This document shows, in pieces, positions 1 through 11,173 of a stretch of 64,000 bases of DNA (position 1 is its first letter; every line of letters starts with the position of its first letter). The position numbers and the translations under genes were made by a program. The notes under the pieces were generated by a model. That model was not told where the DNA came from and searched no databases. It saw only the letters and a program-made list of their open reading frames with translations. The stretch lies in NCBI GenBank assembly GCA_014155875.1, contig JACEFZ010027747.1, forward strand, positions 124,001 to 188,000, written 5' to 3'. Origin of the DNA: Cepaea nemoralis. Lineage: Eukaryota > Mollusca > Gastropoda > Stylommatophora > Helicidae.

Positions 1-2275
1 ACGGGACTATAGCAATGTCAAGCCTCTATACTAGCACACGGCATGGGACACGGGACTACAGCGATGTCAAGCCTCTATACTAGCCAGGACCACGGGGCTA
101 CAGCTATGTCAAGCCTCTATACTAGCCTGGATGACGGGACTATAGCGATGTCAAGCCTCTATACTAGCCAGGATGACGGGACTACAGCGATGTCAAGCCT
201 CTATACTAGCACACGGCATGGGACACGGGACTACAGCGATGTCAAGCCTCTATACTAGTCAGGATGACGGGACTACAGCGATGTAAAGCCTCTATACTAG
301 CACACGGCACGGGACTAAAGCGATGTCAAGCCTCTATACTAGCACACGGCACGGGGCTACAGCGATGTCAAGTCTCTATACTAGCACACGGCACGGGGCT
401 ACAGCGATGTCAAGCCTCTATACTAGCACACGGCACGGGGCTACAGCGATGTCAAGCCCCTATACTAGCACACGGCACGGGGCTACAGCGATGTCAAGCC
501 TCTATACTAGCACACGGCACGGGGCTACAGCGATGTCAAGTCTCTATACTAGCACACGGCATGGGACACGGGACTTCAGCGATGTCAAGCCTATATACTA
601 GCACACGGCATGGGACACGGGACTTCAGCGATGTCAAGCCTCTATACTAGCACACGGCACGGGACTACAGCGATGTCAAGTCTATATACTAGCACACGAC
701 ATGGGACACGGGACTTCAGCGATGTCAAGCCTCTATACTAGCACACGGCATGGGACACTGGACTTCAGCGATGTCAAGCCTCTATACTAGCCAGGACCAC
801 GGGGCTACAGCTATGTCAAGCCTCTATACTAGCCTGGATGACGGGACTATAGCGATGTCAAGCCTCTATACTAGCCAGGATGACGGGACTACAGCGATGT
901 CAAGCCTCTATACTAGCACACGGCATGGGACACGGGACTACAGCGATGTCAAGCCTCTATACTAGTCAGGATGACGGGACTACAGCGATGTAAAGCCTCT
1001 ATACTAGCACACGGCACGGGACTAAAGCGATGTCAAGCCTCTATACTAGCACACGGCACGGGGCTACAGCGATGTCAAGCCCCTATACTAGCACACGGCA
1101 CGGGGCTACAGCGATGTCAAGCCTCTATACTAGCACACGGCACGGGGCTACAGCGATGTCAAGTCTCTATACTAGCACACGGCATGGGACACGGGACTTC
1201 AGCGATGTCAAGCCTATATACTAGCACACGGCATGGGACACGGGACTTCAGCGATGTCAAGCCTCTATACTAGCACACGGCACGGGACTACAGCGATGTC
1301 AAGTCTATATACTAGCACACGACATGGGACACGGGACTTCAGCGATGTCAAGCCTCTATACTAGCACACGGCATGTGACACGGGACTTCAGCGATGTCAA
1401 GCCTCTATACTAGCCAGGATGACGGGACTATAGCGATGTCAAGCCTCTATACTAGCACACGGCATGGGACACGGGACTACAGCGATGTCAAGCCTCTATA
1501 CTAGCCAGGATGACGGGACTACAGCGATGTCAAGCCTCTATACTAGCACACGGCATGGGACACGGGACTACAGAGATGTCAAGCCTCTATACTAGCCAGA
1601 ATGACAGGACTGTAGCTATGTCAAGCCTCTATACTAGCACACGACATGGGACACGGGACTATAGCGATGTCAAGCCTCTATACTAGCCAGGATGACAGGA
1701 CTGTAGCTATGTCAAGCCTCTATACTAGCACACGACATGGGACACGGGACTACAGCGATGTCAAGCCTCTATACTAGCCAGGATCACGGGACTACAGCGA
1801 TGTCAAGCCTCTATACTAGCCAGGATGACAGGACTGTAGCTATGTCAAGCCTCTATACTAGCCAGGATCACGGGACTAAAGCTATGTCAAGCCTCTATAC
1901 TAGCACACGACATGGGCCGCGGGACTACAGCGATGTCAAGCCTCTATACTAGCACATGACATGGGTCACGGGACTATGGCGATATAAAGCCTATATACTA
2001 GCCAGAATCACGGGACTACAGCGATGTCAAGCCTCTATACTAGCACATGACATGGGCCGCGGAACTACAGCGATGTCAAACCTCTATACCAGCACATGAC
2101 ATAGGTCGCGGGACTACAGCGATATCAAGCCTCTATACTAGCCAGGATGACGGGACTACAGCTATGTCAAGCCTTTATACTAGCCAGGATGACATGACTA
2201 TAGCGATGCCAAGCCTCTATACTAGCCAGGTTCACGAGAATACATCGATGCCAAGCCTCTATACTAGCCAGGATC
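1..2275. repeat. Minisatellite, 42/49-bp units in a higher-order repeat
   Basis: Tandem units of 42 bp, with 49-bp variants carrying an extra GGGACAC-type heptamer, around the core GATGTCAAGCCTCTATACTAG. Positions 43-749 and 750 onward are near-identical higher-order copies offset by 707 bp; the second lacks 84 bp (two units). Because 42 is a multiple of three, short plus-strand frames stay open; I do not regard them as genes. Units become more degenerate towards 2275. Confidence 0.97.
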
Positions 2276-2493
2276 ATCATCATCTAGTGATTAGACGGTT
2301 CTGTGCAGATCCTTACCCCATAACACTCTTCCAACATTTGTCTCTATCAGCCGAATTCGTGCCCCTGTTGCTGTCATACATAAATTATCGATATTTTCTT
2401 GAATCAATCTACTCTGTGTCTTCTTCTTCGCCTCTTACCCGCTACATCTCTCTCCAAAATTATCTTTACCAGACACTCATGCCATTTTAAATG

Positions 2494-2735
2494 GAGGCTC
2501 CGTGGCGAAGTGGTCAAGCCGTTTAACTCGGGCTCCGAAGGTTGTGGGTTCGATTCCAGGCCGCGTCCTTCGGTTCATGAGTTACATTTTTCGGAGACTC
2601 CTGTGGGTCGTCGCTAGAGCTACGGAGTTCGTGCTTTGTGCGACGCTTTCCGCGCTGCGGAAAGAGACCGAGCTATATGGGATAAAACCCGGTGCAATGA
2701 AGTCGACCCTGTCGACTTTTAAGCGACTTTTTAAA
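2494..2735 (+). mobile_element. SINE-A, tRNA-derived, full copy with perfect TSD
   Basis: The 5' end is tRNA-like, with an A box TGGCGAAGTGG (about 2503) and a B box GGTTCGATTCC (about 2547), the internal RNA polymerase III promoter of a Ser/Leu-type tRNA. The body contains the 16-mer GCTACGGAGTTCGTGC (2619-2634) also found in the resident LINE. The 3' tail contains a GAGCTATATGG-type motif and GTCGACTTTT. A perfect 13-bp target-site duplication, GCCATTTTAAATG, lies at 2481-2493 and 2736-2748, so both ends are defined. A second copy lies at 40071-40310. Confidence 0.92.
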
Positions 2736-2748
2736 GCCATTTTAAATG

Positions 2749-3743
2749 CCAAAAATAGCCCATTTTCTTCAATTATATTTGTCTTAATAACCCACCTTAT
2801 TCAATATTGAATTCTTGTTTGGCTTATCGGTTTGTTTTCTGTTTCATCTAATATATCTCAGCACTCTTGAGTAACACTGATATTCAAAGGCACATGTTTC
2901 TTTCACAGCTACTACGTTAAATATCCAAGTTTCACAGAGATTAAACAGCTGACAGAATTACATTGTTGCTGTCCGTCTACGCTGCCTTGCTTGTTATTGT
3001 ATTCTGTCATTTTATTCATCGACTTTCTTAAACTGATTAAAAACAAATGGCAAAGACATAATCCCGCCAGAGAATTGGAGTCATTATAGAAGGGAAGGCG
3101 GCCCAACATAGTACATCCACGTCACACAATGCATCAGGAATCAATGCTGCTTACCAACCCCGATTACTGCTACAGAATCAAGACTGTGACATCGGCGGAG
3201 TCATTAGGAACATATAATTGGCTGCAATACCGAGGGGACGCTATCCTCTCTTCATCCGCCTTCGATTTCTGCTGCCGAGCTAATTTGGAGTATTTACTTA
3301 AATAGGAACCCGGTATTACTTGTGACATAAGTGGGTAGGAGAATTACCGCGTTAATGTCACACGCCTCATTCTGTCGGTATTTTTGGAACCGTTTATAAC
3401 ATATCCAGTTCAAGAATGCAAGGACGTGACATTACATGACCGCGAATATAGAATCAACAATAAACAACAACAACAACATGAAAAGACCACGTATTTGTGT
3501 GTGCGAATGTCTGTGATGTCTTGTACTAGCAGTAGCCCAGCTGCTGGTGATCCGGCTAGCATTGATCCCGAGCGCTGGTGGGAGTTTGTTGGGACCAGGA
3601 TGGATCTAGGATCCAGCTTCGTGAACCATGGATCAACGACTTCTATAGAGAACTAACAGCCATCAGTTGGTTCATAAATCACATTTGAGGGTTCTTGTAC
3701 AAGCCTTGAAGTCCATGAGGTACATCGTCAACAAATAACAGTA
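2749..3743. other. No recognised feature
   Basis: AT-rich sequence with short open frames in several phases and no coherent domain. The 90-residue frame at 3384-3656 has no recognisable motif, so I do not call it a gene. Confidence 0.6.
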
Positions 3744-3984
3744 AATACCCCGGCGAAGGAATTACGGACGCGGTTCTCCCGCATACCCGCGCTCGAAACA
3801 AAGCTGCGCGCGATTTGGCAGCAGACCGCATTGCGCTGATTCTTTAAGAAATAGTATGGGTGCCGTTCGTTCAGAAAGCAATGACAAACTACTGACCGTA
3901 AAACTTGCCAAGATATCAACAACAGCAAAAAATGCTTGTGTTGACTGCAAACGTCCTGTAAAAGATATGCAATTAATATTTTAA
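3744..3984 (+). mobile_element. SINE-C copy 1
   Basis: One of six copies in the window of a roughly 240-bp interspersed repeat. Diagnostic blocks are GATACGGACGCGGTT near the 5' side, CAAACTACTGA(C/A)CGTAA in the middle, and TCCTGTAAAAGATATGCAA at the 3' end. The minus-strand copies at 49.7 and 50.3 kb end in a poly(A) run just after this last block, which sets the orientation and suggests retroposition. Confidence 0.82.
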
Positions 3985-3989
3985 CTATA

Positions 3990-4290
3990 CACGGACAAGT
4001 GTGCTTATGTTGGTTGTACTATGCCTGGATCGTGTTTCCACACCGTCTACACGGACAGAAGAGCTTATACTGGTTGTACTATACCTAGAACGTGTTTGTA
4101 TACCGTGTACACACGGACATGTGTGCTTATTTTGGTGTACTATGCCTAGAACCTGTGTTGGTTGTACTATACCTAGAACCTGTGTTGGTTGTACTATACC
4201 TATAATCTATTCATATGTCACGTACACGGACACCGGCACAGAGTACTGGTTGCATTATACCTAGAGCGCCTGTTTGTATAACGTGTACAC
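3990..4290. repeat. Degenerate tandem repeat
   Basis: Diverged repeats of TTGGTTGTACTATACCTAGA and GTACACGGACA(A/T)GTGTGCTTAT, with unit length varying from about 27 to about 75 bp. There is no coding signal. Confidence 0.7.
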
Positions 4291-4446
4291 GAAAAGTATT
4301 TTGCTAAAGAGTTAGGATTCCCCCTTCCTCCCGCCTTCTTACACATTGTTGGAAGTGTTTTCCATACCACAGTAAGACCAAAGGGTTTAACTATGGAAAG
4401 TGACATACAATTGCTAGCATCTACTCGACCTTTAACTGCCAAACTG

Positions 4447-4664
4447 CCATTTACTGCCAATATAGTACCTTGCGGTGTATGGCAGAGGGGTCTTTGAGCC
4501 CGAGGAATAAAGGCCGCCTGGCTAGTGCAGTCGCCTCGAACTGTGCAGGTTAGGAGTTTCTTTTTGCCCCCGACAGAAAAAAATTCCACACCTTACCGGG
4601 GGATCTAACCCGGGTCTCCCGAAGGAGAGTCCGGCGTTCTAGCCACTCGGCCAGCCGCTCATGA
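4447..4664 (-). mobile_element. SINE-D copy 1, tRNA-derived
   Basis: Read on the minus strand, the element starts with a tRNA-like head: A box TGGCCGAGTGGCTAGAACG and B box GGGTTAGATCC. A T-rich linker follows, then a body including CTGCACAGTTCG(A/C)GGCGACT, and the 3' end GCAGTAAATGGCAG. Related copies lie at 45745-45935 and, rearranged, at 16978-17150. The A box is clear; the B box has one deviation (TTAGATCC for TTCGATCC). Confidence 0.85.
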
Positions 4665-4756
4665 GTTTGTTAAATGTCGAGGAAATGTCAATGCAGGTAT
4701 AACGCATAATATCAGGCGTGTTGATTAACATCTTCAGGGTAAATAATGGCTGCAAT

Positions 4757-6005
4757 TGCATGACAATGATGAAAAAAATGGAGGAAACTGGAATAGGGTT
4801 GAGACACAATGATGAAGAAACAAGAGGAACTAGGAATGTAGTTGACACACAATAATGAAGAAACAAGAGGAACTAGGAATGTAGTTGACGCATAATGACG
4901 AAGAAACTTGAGGGAATTGGTATAGGGTTGACACACATTGATGAAGAAACAAGAGGAACTGGGCATGTAGTTGACACACAATGATGAAGAAACAAGAGGA
5001 ACTGGGCATGTAGTTGACACACAATAATGAAGAAACAAGAGGAACTGGGCATGTAGTTGACACACAATAATGAAGAAACAAGAGGAACTGGGCATGTAGT
5101 TGAGACACAATGATGAAGAAACAAGAGGAACTGGGCATGTAGTTGACACACAATAATGAAGAAACAAGAGGAACTGGGCATGTAGTTGACACACAATGAT
5201 GAAACAAGAGGAACTGGGCATGTAGTTGAAACACAATGATGAAGAAACAAGAGGAACTGGGCATGTAGTTGAGAAACAATGATGAAGCAACAAGAGGAAC
5301 TGGGAATGTAGTTGACACACAATGATGAAGAAACAAGAGGAACTGGGAATGTAGTTGACACACAATGATGAAGAAACAAGAGGAACTGGGCATGTAGTTG
5401 AGACACAATGATGAAGAAACAAGAGGAACTGGGAATGTAGTTGACACACAATGATGAAGAAACAAGAGGAACTGGGAATGTAGACGAGACACGGTGATAA
5501 AGAAGCAAGAGGAACTGGGAATGTAGATGAGACACGGTGATAAAGAAACAAGAGGAACTGGGCATGTAGTTGACACACAATGATGAAGAAACAAGAGGAA
5601 CTGGGCATGTAGTTGAGAAACAATGATGAAGAAACAAGAGGAACTGGGCATGTAGTTGAGAAACAATGATGAAGAAACAAGAGGAACTGGGCATGTAGTT
5701 GAGAAACAATGATGAAGAAACAAGAGGAACTGAGCATGTAGTTGAGACACAATGATGAAGAAACAAGAGAAACTGGGCATGTAGTTGACACACAATGATG
5801 AAGAAACAAGAGGAACTGGGAATGTAGTTGACACACAATGATGAAGAAACAAGAGGAACTTGGAATGTAGACGACACACGGTGATAAAGAAACAAGAGGA
5901 ACTGGGAATGTAGACGAGACACAATGATGAAGAAACAAGTGGAACTGGGAATGTAGATGAGACACGGTGATAAAGAAACAAGAGGAACTGGGAATGTAGA
6001 TGAGA
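4757..6005. repeat. 43-bp minisatellite, about 29 copies
   Basis: Unit built on GATGAAGAAACAAGAGGAAC followed by TGGGCATGTAGTTGACACACAA. The period of 43 is not a multiple of three, yet no minus-strand frame of the unit contains a stop, so all three minus frames remain open together for about 1 kb (up to 477 residues, cycling through three repeated peptides). This is a repeat artefact, not a membrane protein gene. Confidence 0.97.
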
Positions 6006-6439
6006 AGGATGTTGAAAATGTAGAGGATGTTAGCTGCAGGTGTAGAGAGCTCGCTGGCGGGGAAGGAGTGGTTTAGAGCTACTTCCTTCCGCCCCGAATT
6101 TAGGAAGCTCAGGTATGAATGCAGCCAAACATGTTCTCTTTTCATAAAATAATCATCCCGAGGATGTTATTCTCTCCCCTGATCTTGGGTCGGTGGAGGA
6201 TGACGCGAGGTCTCCTTGAGATAAACAAGATGGAATCCTGTGCACGGGCAGACGGTAAACATTCTTCGGCATTAGGAAATGGAAGAGGGTAGGCGGAAAG
6301 GTCGCTGCCAAGGCAACGTCTCAAAATAATAAAATATACTTACAAAAGAAATTATAATGTGTGAGATTGGTATTTAGAGAGCTGAATATCTCAAAAGCGC
6401 AGCTAAGAACTAACTATAAATATTATAGTTGTGTGAACT

Positions 6440-6815
6440 ATAGAGAGACCCAATTTTAAAATTACAACCAGGAGCCAACATTAGATGTATCATCTGAAGA
6501 CAGACTATTCTGTTAGATGGAACCTCTCCTCTTGAATGGCAATGTATCATAAGACGAGGACCTATAGGCCAGGAAGATCTGGAGGCAACCGAGATGTGGT
6601 TTCTGAGACGAATGTTTTGAATACCGTGAACTGCCAGGATAACTAACAATGTTGCCTGGAGAGAGTTATTTATCTTAGAACATTATACACAAGTGTATGA
6701 AAAGGGCAAACAGTGTTTTTAGGTAATGTAATGAGAAGTAAGGGACCGGAAATGATCATGATGGATGGGAAGATCGGCAAGTATGGATAGAAACATGAAG
6801 GTATATGGACTGAGA
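6440..6815 (+). pseudogene. LINE reverse transcriptase C-terminal fragment
   Basis: Frame-broken plus-strand remnant of a non-LTR retrotransposon protein. ATEMWFLRRM (about 6579) matches the conserved stretch downstream of the RT domain in this family, where the intact form is typically EMWFLRRMLRIPWT. The nucleotide block AATTTTAAAATTACAACCAG is shared with the related fragment at 31300. Many stops and frameshifts make it nonfunctional. Its C-terminal coding portion continues directly into the 57-bp array that follows. Confidence 0.75.
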
Positions 6816-7217
6816 CAGTGGCGTGGAGGAATATTATCAGTGGAATTGATTCAGAACATCCGAGACTGAGACAGTGGCGTGGAGGAATATTATCAGTGGA
6901 ATTGATTCAGAACACCCGCGGCTGAGGTCTGTGGCATGGAGAAATATCATCAGTGGAATTGATTCAGAACACATGGGACTGAGGTCTGTGGCATGGAGGA
7001 ATATCATCAGTGGAATTGATTCAGAACACCCGAGACTGAGGTCTGTGGCATGGAGAAATATCATCAGTGGAATTGTTTCAGAACACATGGGACTGAGGTA
7101 TGCAGCATGGAGAAATATCATCAGTGGAATTGTTTCAGAACACCCGAGACTGAGGTCTGTGGCATGGAGAAATATCATCCGTGGAATTAATTCAGAACAC
7201 ATGGGACTGAGGTCTGT
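6810..7217 (+). repeat. 57-bp minisatellite grown from LINE C-terminal coding sequence
   Basis: About seven units of 57 bp, each reading AWRNIISGIDSEHMGLRSV (19 residues) in one plus frame; the minus strand is open too. The homologous stretch occurs once, as AWRNIISRVDPNHIGPRSV, in the single-copy LINE remnant at about 17938-17995. The array therefore appears to be a local expansion of LINE sequence. The open frames on both strands result from the in-phase period. Confidence 0.9.
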
Positions 7218-8219
7218 GGAGACGAGGGACAGGCTGACAGAGCAGGTGATGTTGAGTACAGGTGACAGCATACTACTCGGTCCACGTGCTCTGACAATCC
7301 CCCGTTCAGTCTGTGCAGTCCTGTGAAGACAAGTTTGTCTTGGTTTATTCTCCTCCCATGATAGCCATGTTTGCCCATATCACTGCTTGTTGAAAAACAA
7401 ACAATATAAAATAACACAAAATAATGCAGCTCTACAGAACATAATTACGAACAATACAATGACGTTGCGGCGACTAGCCTTCATCAGGAAACAAATACAT
7501 ACACAAAACACAACATAATCACGGAGACCCTCCAGTAACTACATTAAAGCTGAGGAAGTAAGTCTAAAAGATGGATAAAAACATATAACAGGAGGATATT
7601 GTGTACATAGATGAAGACGAATTCTTGACCATGCAGTACTCAAGAGCATATTTAACAATTCATCCCTCATAATTGTGATTGCTACATTTTATTCAGGGTG
7701 TGAGCAGCTTTGGCTTACTGTTGAATGTTAATTTTGCCAATTCTATTATAGTTATTTTCTTATTTCTGTCACACCTGCCCTCATATATTTTAATTCTCTT
7801 AGGTAAGACAAACTATTGGCTGGCTCAAGTCTCTGTCCATGTAGTGTACATTTCCTGACTGGCTGGGTATGATCTTTCTTCACAGTCACAGGTTTTCTTT
7901 TCTTTATATTTATGTCTAATTAGTTTTTGCGCGTGTTACTCCGTCTTGACAACTCTGCTCTGTTTTAGCCAAAAAAAAAAACAAAACTGCATCGTCAGGG
8001 TACACAAGTTTGTTTGTTGCCAAATTTGAGTCTAGTCGTCTCTCTGTCTGTTTGAATGTACAAAGGGGCCTTAAATGAAAACCTTAAAAGTGTGATAGCA
8101 ATTACAATAACCATGCCATTGTCTTGTAACCTGTCAATATTGTTGTTAAGGATGTCAATAGTGTTAAGCACGTGACATAACGGTGAAGACGAACACATCG
8201 ACCTCATAAGGACAGTTTA
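7218..8219. other. No firm feature
   Basis: No domain-bearing frame. A short stretch near 7460-7492, read on the minus strand as TTTCCTGATGAAGGCTAGTC, recalls motifs near the 3' ends of Penelope-like elements, but this is too short to call. Confidence 0.5.
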
Positions 8220-9495
8220 GAGATGGCCGCCCCACTTTTAACATGCGCCAAAGAGGAGCAGCGTTCTGTTATCCGTTATTTGATTAGGGGTCAGTCCTCT
8301 AGAAATTAATTGGCGAATGAAGGTCCAGTATGGTGATGAATGCCTGTCAATCCAGCAAGTGTATGAGTGGAATAGGAAGTTTCAAAACGACGTGACTTCT
8401 GTGACAGACTGTTTACGACCAGGACAGGCAGACGAGTAGTGACCCCAGTATCGACTGCAACCGTTGAAATCCTCCGATTGACTGTGAGTGACATTGCGGC
8501 ACATCTTGACATCAGTCAAGGCTCAGCACATCACATCTTCCATGATGTGCTACAGTAACAAAGTGTCTGCAAGGTGGTGCCACGGCAGCTTACTCCATAA
8601 TTGAAACAGCGATGCATTGATGCATGTTAAGAACTTTTCCAGTGCTTTGAAGCAGAATGTAATGATTTCATGTAAAATTTTTTCTACTGGAGATGAAACC
8701 TGGGTTCACTACCACGAGCCATAAACGAAAAGAACGAGCAAGAAATGACGCCATCTCTCCTTACCGAAACGAAAGAAGTTTCGCACGCAGCCATCTACAG
8801 TATAGGTTATACTGACTCTCTTTTGGGATGAACGAGGTGTTAATTTAGAGCACTACATGCCAAGAGGAAATCGATTGTGGAACCCGTTGAGGCCGCTGAG
8901 ACAGTTACATAAATAAATACACAGAAGGAGAAGAAGGAAGTAGAGACTAGAGGACGCACTAGACAACATAAAATTTGAAAACTAAATAAATCTATAGCTT
9001 TCAAATTTTATGTTGTCTAGTGCGTCTTCTATTCTCTACTTCCTTCTTCTCCTTCTGTGAGCGCCAAACAATATTATGTGTGTTTATTTTTCAAGAAGGA
9101 AAACTGTATCAGTGATACGTATACAAATATTCTCAGGAATCATTTTCGACTCGCAATCACACCCAAAAATATTTGCACTTCTGATTAAAGGTGTCCTTTG
9201 GTAATATGACAATGCTCGACCCTATGCTGCCTGTGTAACGGTTGAAACTATCGAAGACCTCCTCTTTCAGTGTGTTCTACATCCCCCGTACTCACCAGAC
9301 CTGACCTCAAGAGATTTTCATCTGTTTGGACAACTCAAAAAGTCATTGGTAGGAAAGACTTTTCGGTCCGATGAAAAGGTACAACAGGTGGTGCATGAAT
9401 TACACACTCGAACAAGACAATGTTCTTTTCTACAGGAATCTAAGCACTTTATTGGCACTGGAGGACTTTCATTGAACGCCGTAGTGACTACATAA
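8220..9495 (+). pseudogene. Mariner-family transposase pseudogene, split by SINE-B
   Basis: Degraded Tc1/mariner-superfamily transposase in two parts. The N-terminal part (8220-8905) reads through frameshifts as EEQRSVIRYLIRGQ, VQYGDECLSIQQVYEWNRKF and VSDIAAHLDISQGSAHHIFHD, the DNA-binding helix-turn-helix region. The C-terminal part (9160-9495) contains LWYDNARPYAA and HPPYSPDLTSRDFHLFGQLK, corresponding to the second and third catalytic aspartates of the mariner D,D34D core. In this family the enzyme cuts and rejoins transposon ends in the nucleus. Several stops, plus the inverted SINE pair at 8911-9092, leave it inactive. I could not define its terminal inverted repeats. Confidence 0.9.
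8911..9092. mobile_element. SINE-B 3' ends as inverted pair (hairpin)
   Basis: Two copies of a SINE-B 3' region face each other: minus orientation at 8911-8980, plus at 8999-9092. The arms 8920-8980 and 8999-9059 (61 nt each) are complementary with two mismatches, around an 18-nt loop. The tail GCGCCAAACAATATTATG matches the fuller copy at 24075-24265. The pair interrupts the mariner pseudogene. Confidence 0.88.
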
Positions 9496-9499
9496 AAAT

Positions 9500-10249
9500 T
9501 GATACATTTGTTCTTTACTTTTCAGAATATATTCACCACACACACACAAAATACTTTAGTATTTTCTGTAAACCTATTGGGCATAGACTAGTGTATCACA
9601 CTCCTCTATTTTCATATAAGTTGTGATATTACAGTGTCCTCATCTGCTGTTTGTTGAGAGCATCAGTTTGCTGTTGACATGATTTCTTTTCCATTGATAA
9701 ATATTTTAATACAGCATTTAATTGATGTATTGTTAATTCTTCTTACAGACCAAGCTGTGTGGCATTTGTGATCATGTCTGTCCACAGTCTTTTGTGTCCC
9801 TGTCTGCCAGTCATTTCTGATAAACATGCCCACCCCCTCCCCCCCCATGACATGCATGTCAAACTGACCAGCATCTTCTCGGGCTGACCCCATCTCTCGT
9901 TCCTATATCTGTCCGTTGTCACGAGCGTACTTTGCCCTTTCGTGGCATGCCCACAGAATGTTGACTGTCTTCAGGACGGCGCTGTGGAATGTCTTTTGAT
10001 AGTCCATAAATAACACAGCCATATTTTCCCTGAGCGTGTTTTATGTTTTGCCAGTGTTCTCAAACAAAAATATTGTTTGTTTCTCTTTCAACACTTCTCT
10101 CTAGAAAACACATTTGTTGGCCTGTAACTTTCTTGTAGATGTCAGTTGTATTTTCTCTGGTGTGATAGTAAGTATATTCCTTGTGTCTGGCAGATAAGTC
10201 CCAATGTAACACTGGCCTATGTGCATCTCTTGTGTAGGTGTTGCTGTAA
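9500..10249. other. No recognised feature
   Basis: AT-rich, with a short CA run at 9537-9549 and a C-run at 9833-9846. No coherent frame. Confidence 0.6.
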
Positions 10250-10990
10250 CTTTGTTGTTACTTTAACTTGTTCTATCTATACAGTAGTTACTTTAACTTG
10301 TTCTATCTATAAAGTTGTTATTGTAACTTGTTCTGTCTATACAGTTGTTATTTTAAATTGTTCTATCTATACAGTTGTTATTTTAAATTGTTCTATCTAT
10401 ACAGTTGTTATTTTAACTTGTTCTATCTATACAGTAGTTACTTTAACTTGTTCTATCTATACAGTAGTTACTTTAACTTGTTCTTTCTATAAAGTTGTTA
10501 TTGTAACTTGTTCTGTCTATACAGTTGTTATTTTAACTTGTTCTATCTATACAGTAGTTACTTTAACTTGTTCTATCTATACAGTAGTTACTTTAACTTG
10601 TTCTATCTATACAGTAGTTACTTTAACTTGTTCTATCTATACAGTAGTTACTTTAACTTGTTCTGTCTATACAGTTGTTATTTTAACTTGTTCTATCTAT
10701 ACAGTAGTTACTTTAACTTGTTCTATCTATACAGTAGTTACTTTAACTTGTTCTTTCTATAAAGTTGTTATTGTAACTTGTTCTGTCTATACAGTTGTTA
10801 TTTTAAATTGTTCTATCTATACAGTTGTTGCTTAACTTGTTCTGTCTATACAGTTGTTATTTTAAATTGCTCTATCTATAAAGTTGTTACTTTTAGTTAT
10901 CATACCTATACGGTTGTTACTTTAATTTGTTATATCTATACAGTTGTTATTTTAACTTGTTCTGTCTATACAGTTATTACTGTAACTACA
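10250..10990. repeat. 30-bp minisatellite, about 24 copies
   Basis: Unit GTTACTTTAACTTGTTCTAT followed by CTATACAGTA, with T/C/G variants. The period of ten codons keeps plus frames open (229 residues of a repeated hydrophobic decapeptide). Not considered coding. Confidence 0.97.
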
Positions 10991-11140
10991 CGGGTGTGAC
11001 TTTGACTAATAACCCTTTGAGTGTGAAGAAAGCTCGACAGCAGTCCACCATGTATTTATCCCGTAGGCCTCTTGCTGGCTCGGCAAAGATGTCTGTAGAG
11101 ATTGTGGCACAGGGCAGGAACTCCTTATCTTCATCGGCGA

Positions 11141-11142
11141 CA

Positions 11143-11171
<29 letters not shown>
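11141..11171. repeat. Poly(C) homopolymer
   Basis: About 30 consecutive cytosines; the exact length may be unreliable in assembly. Confidence 0.9.

Positions 11172-11173
<2 letters not shown>

Noticed and set aside
2494..2570. Possible tRNA gene (good A and B boxes)
   Set aside because: No consistent cloverleaf acceptor pairing. The sequence continues into a repeated SINE body with a target-site duplication.
4712..6145. Long minus-strand frame (477 codons), looking like a hydrophobic membrane protein
   Set aside because: It is the 43-bp tandem repeat read through; two other frames of the same strand are also open, and the peptides merely cycle.
7460..7492. Penelope-like terminal motif
   Set aside because: Only about 30 bp of resemblance, with no reverse transcriptase or GIY-YIG domain nearby.
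10146..10835. Plus-strand frame of 229 codons
   Set aside because: In-phase read-through of the 30-bp minisatellite.
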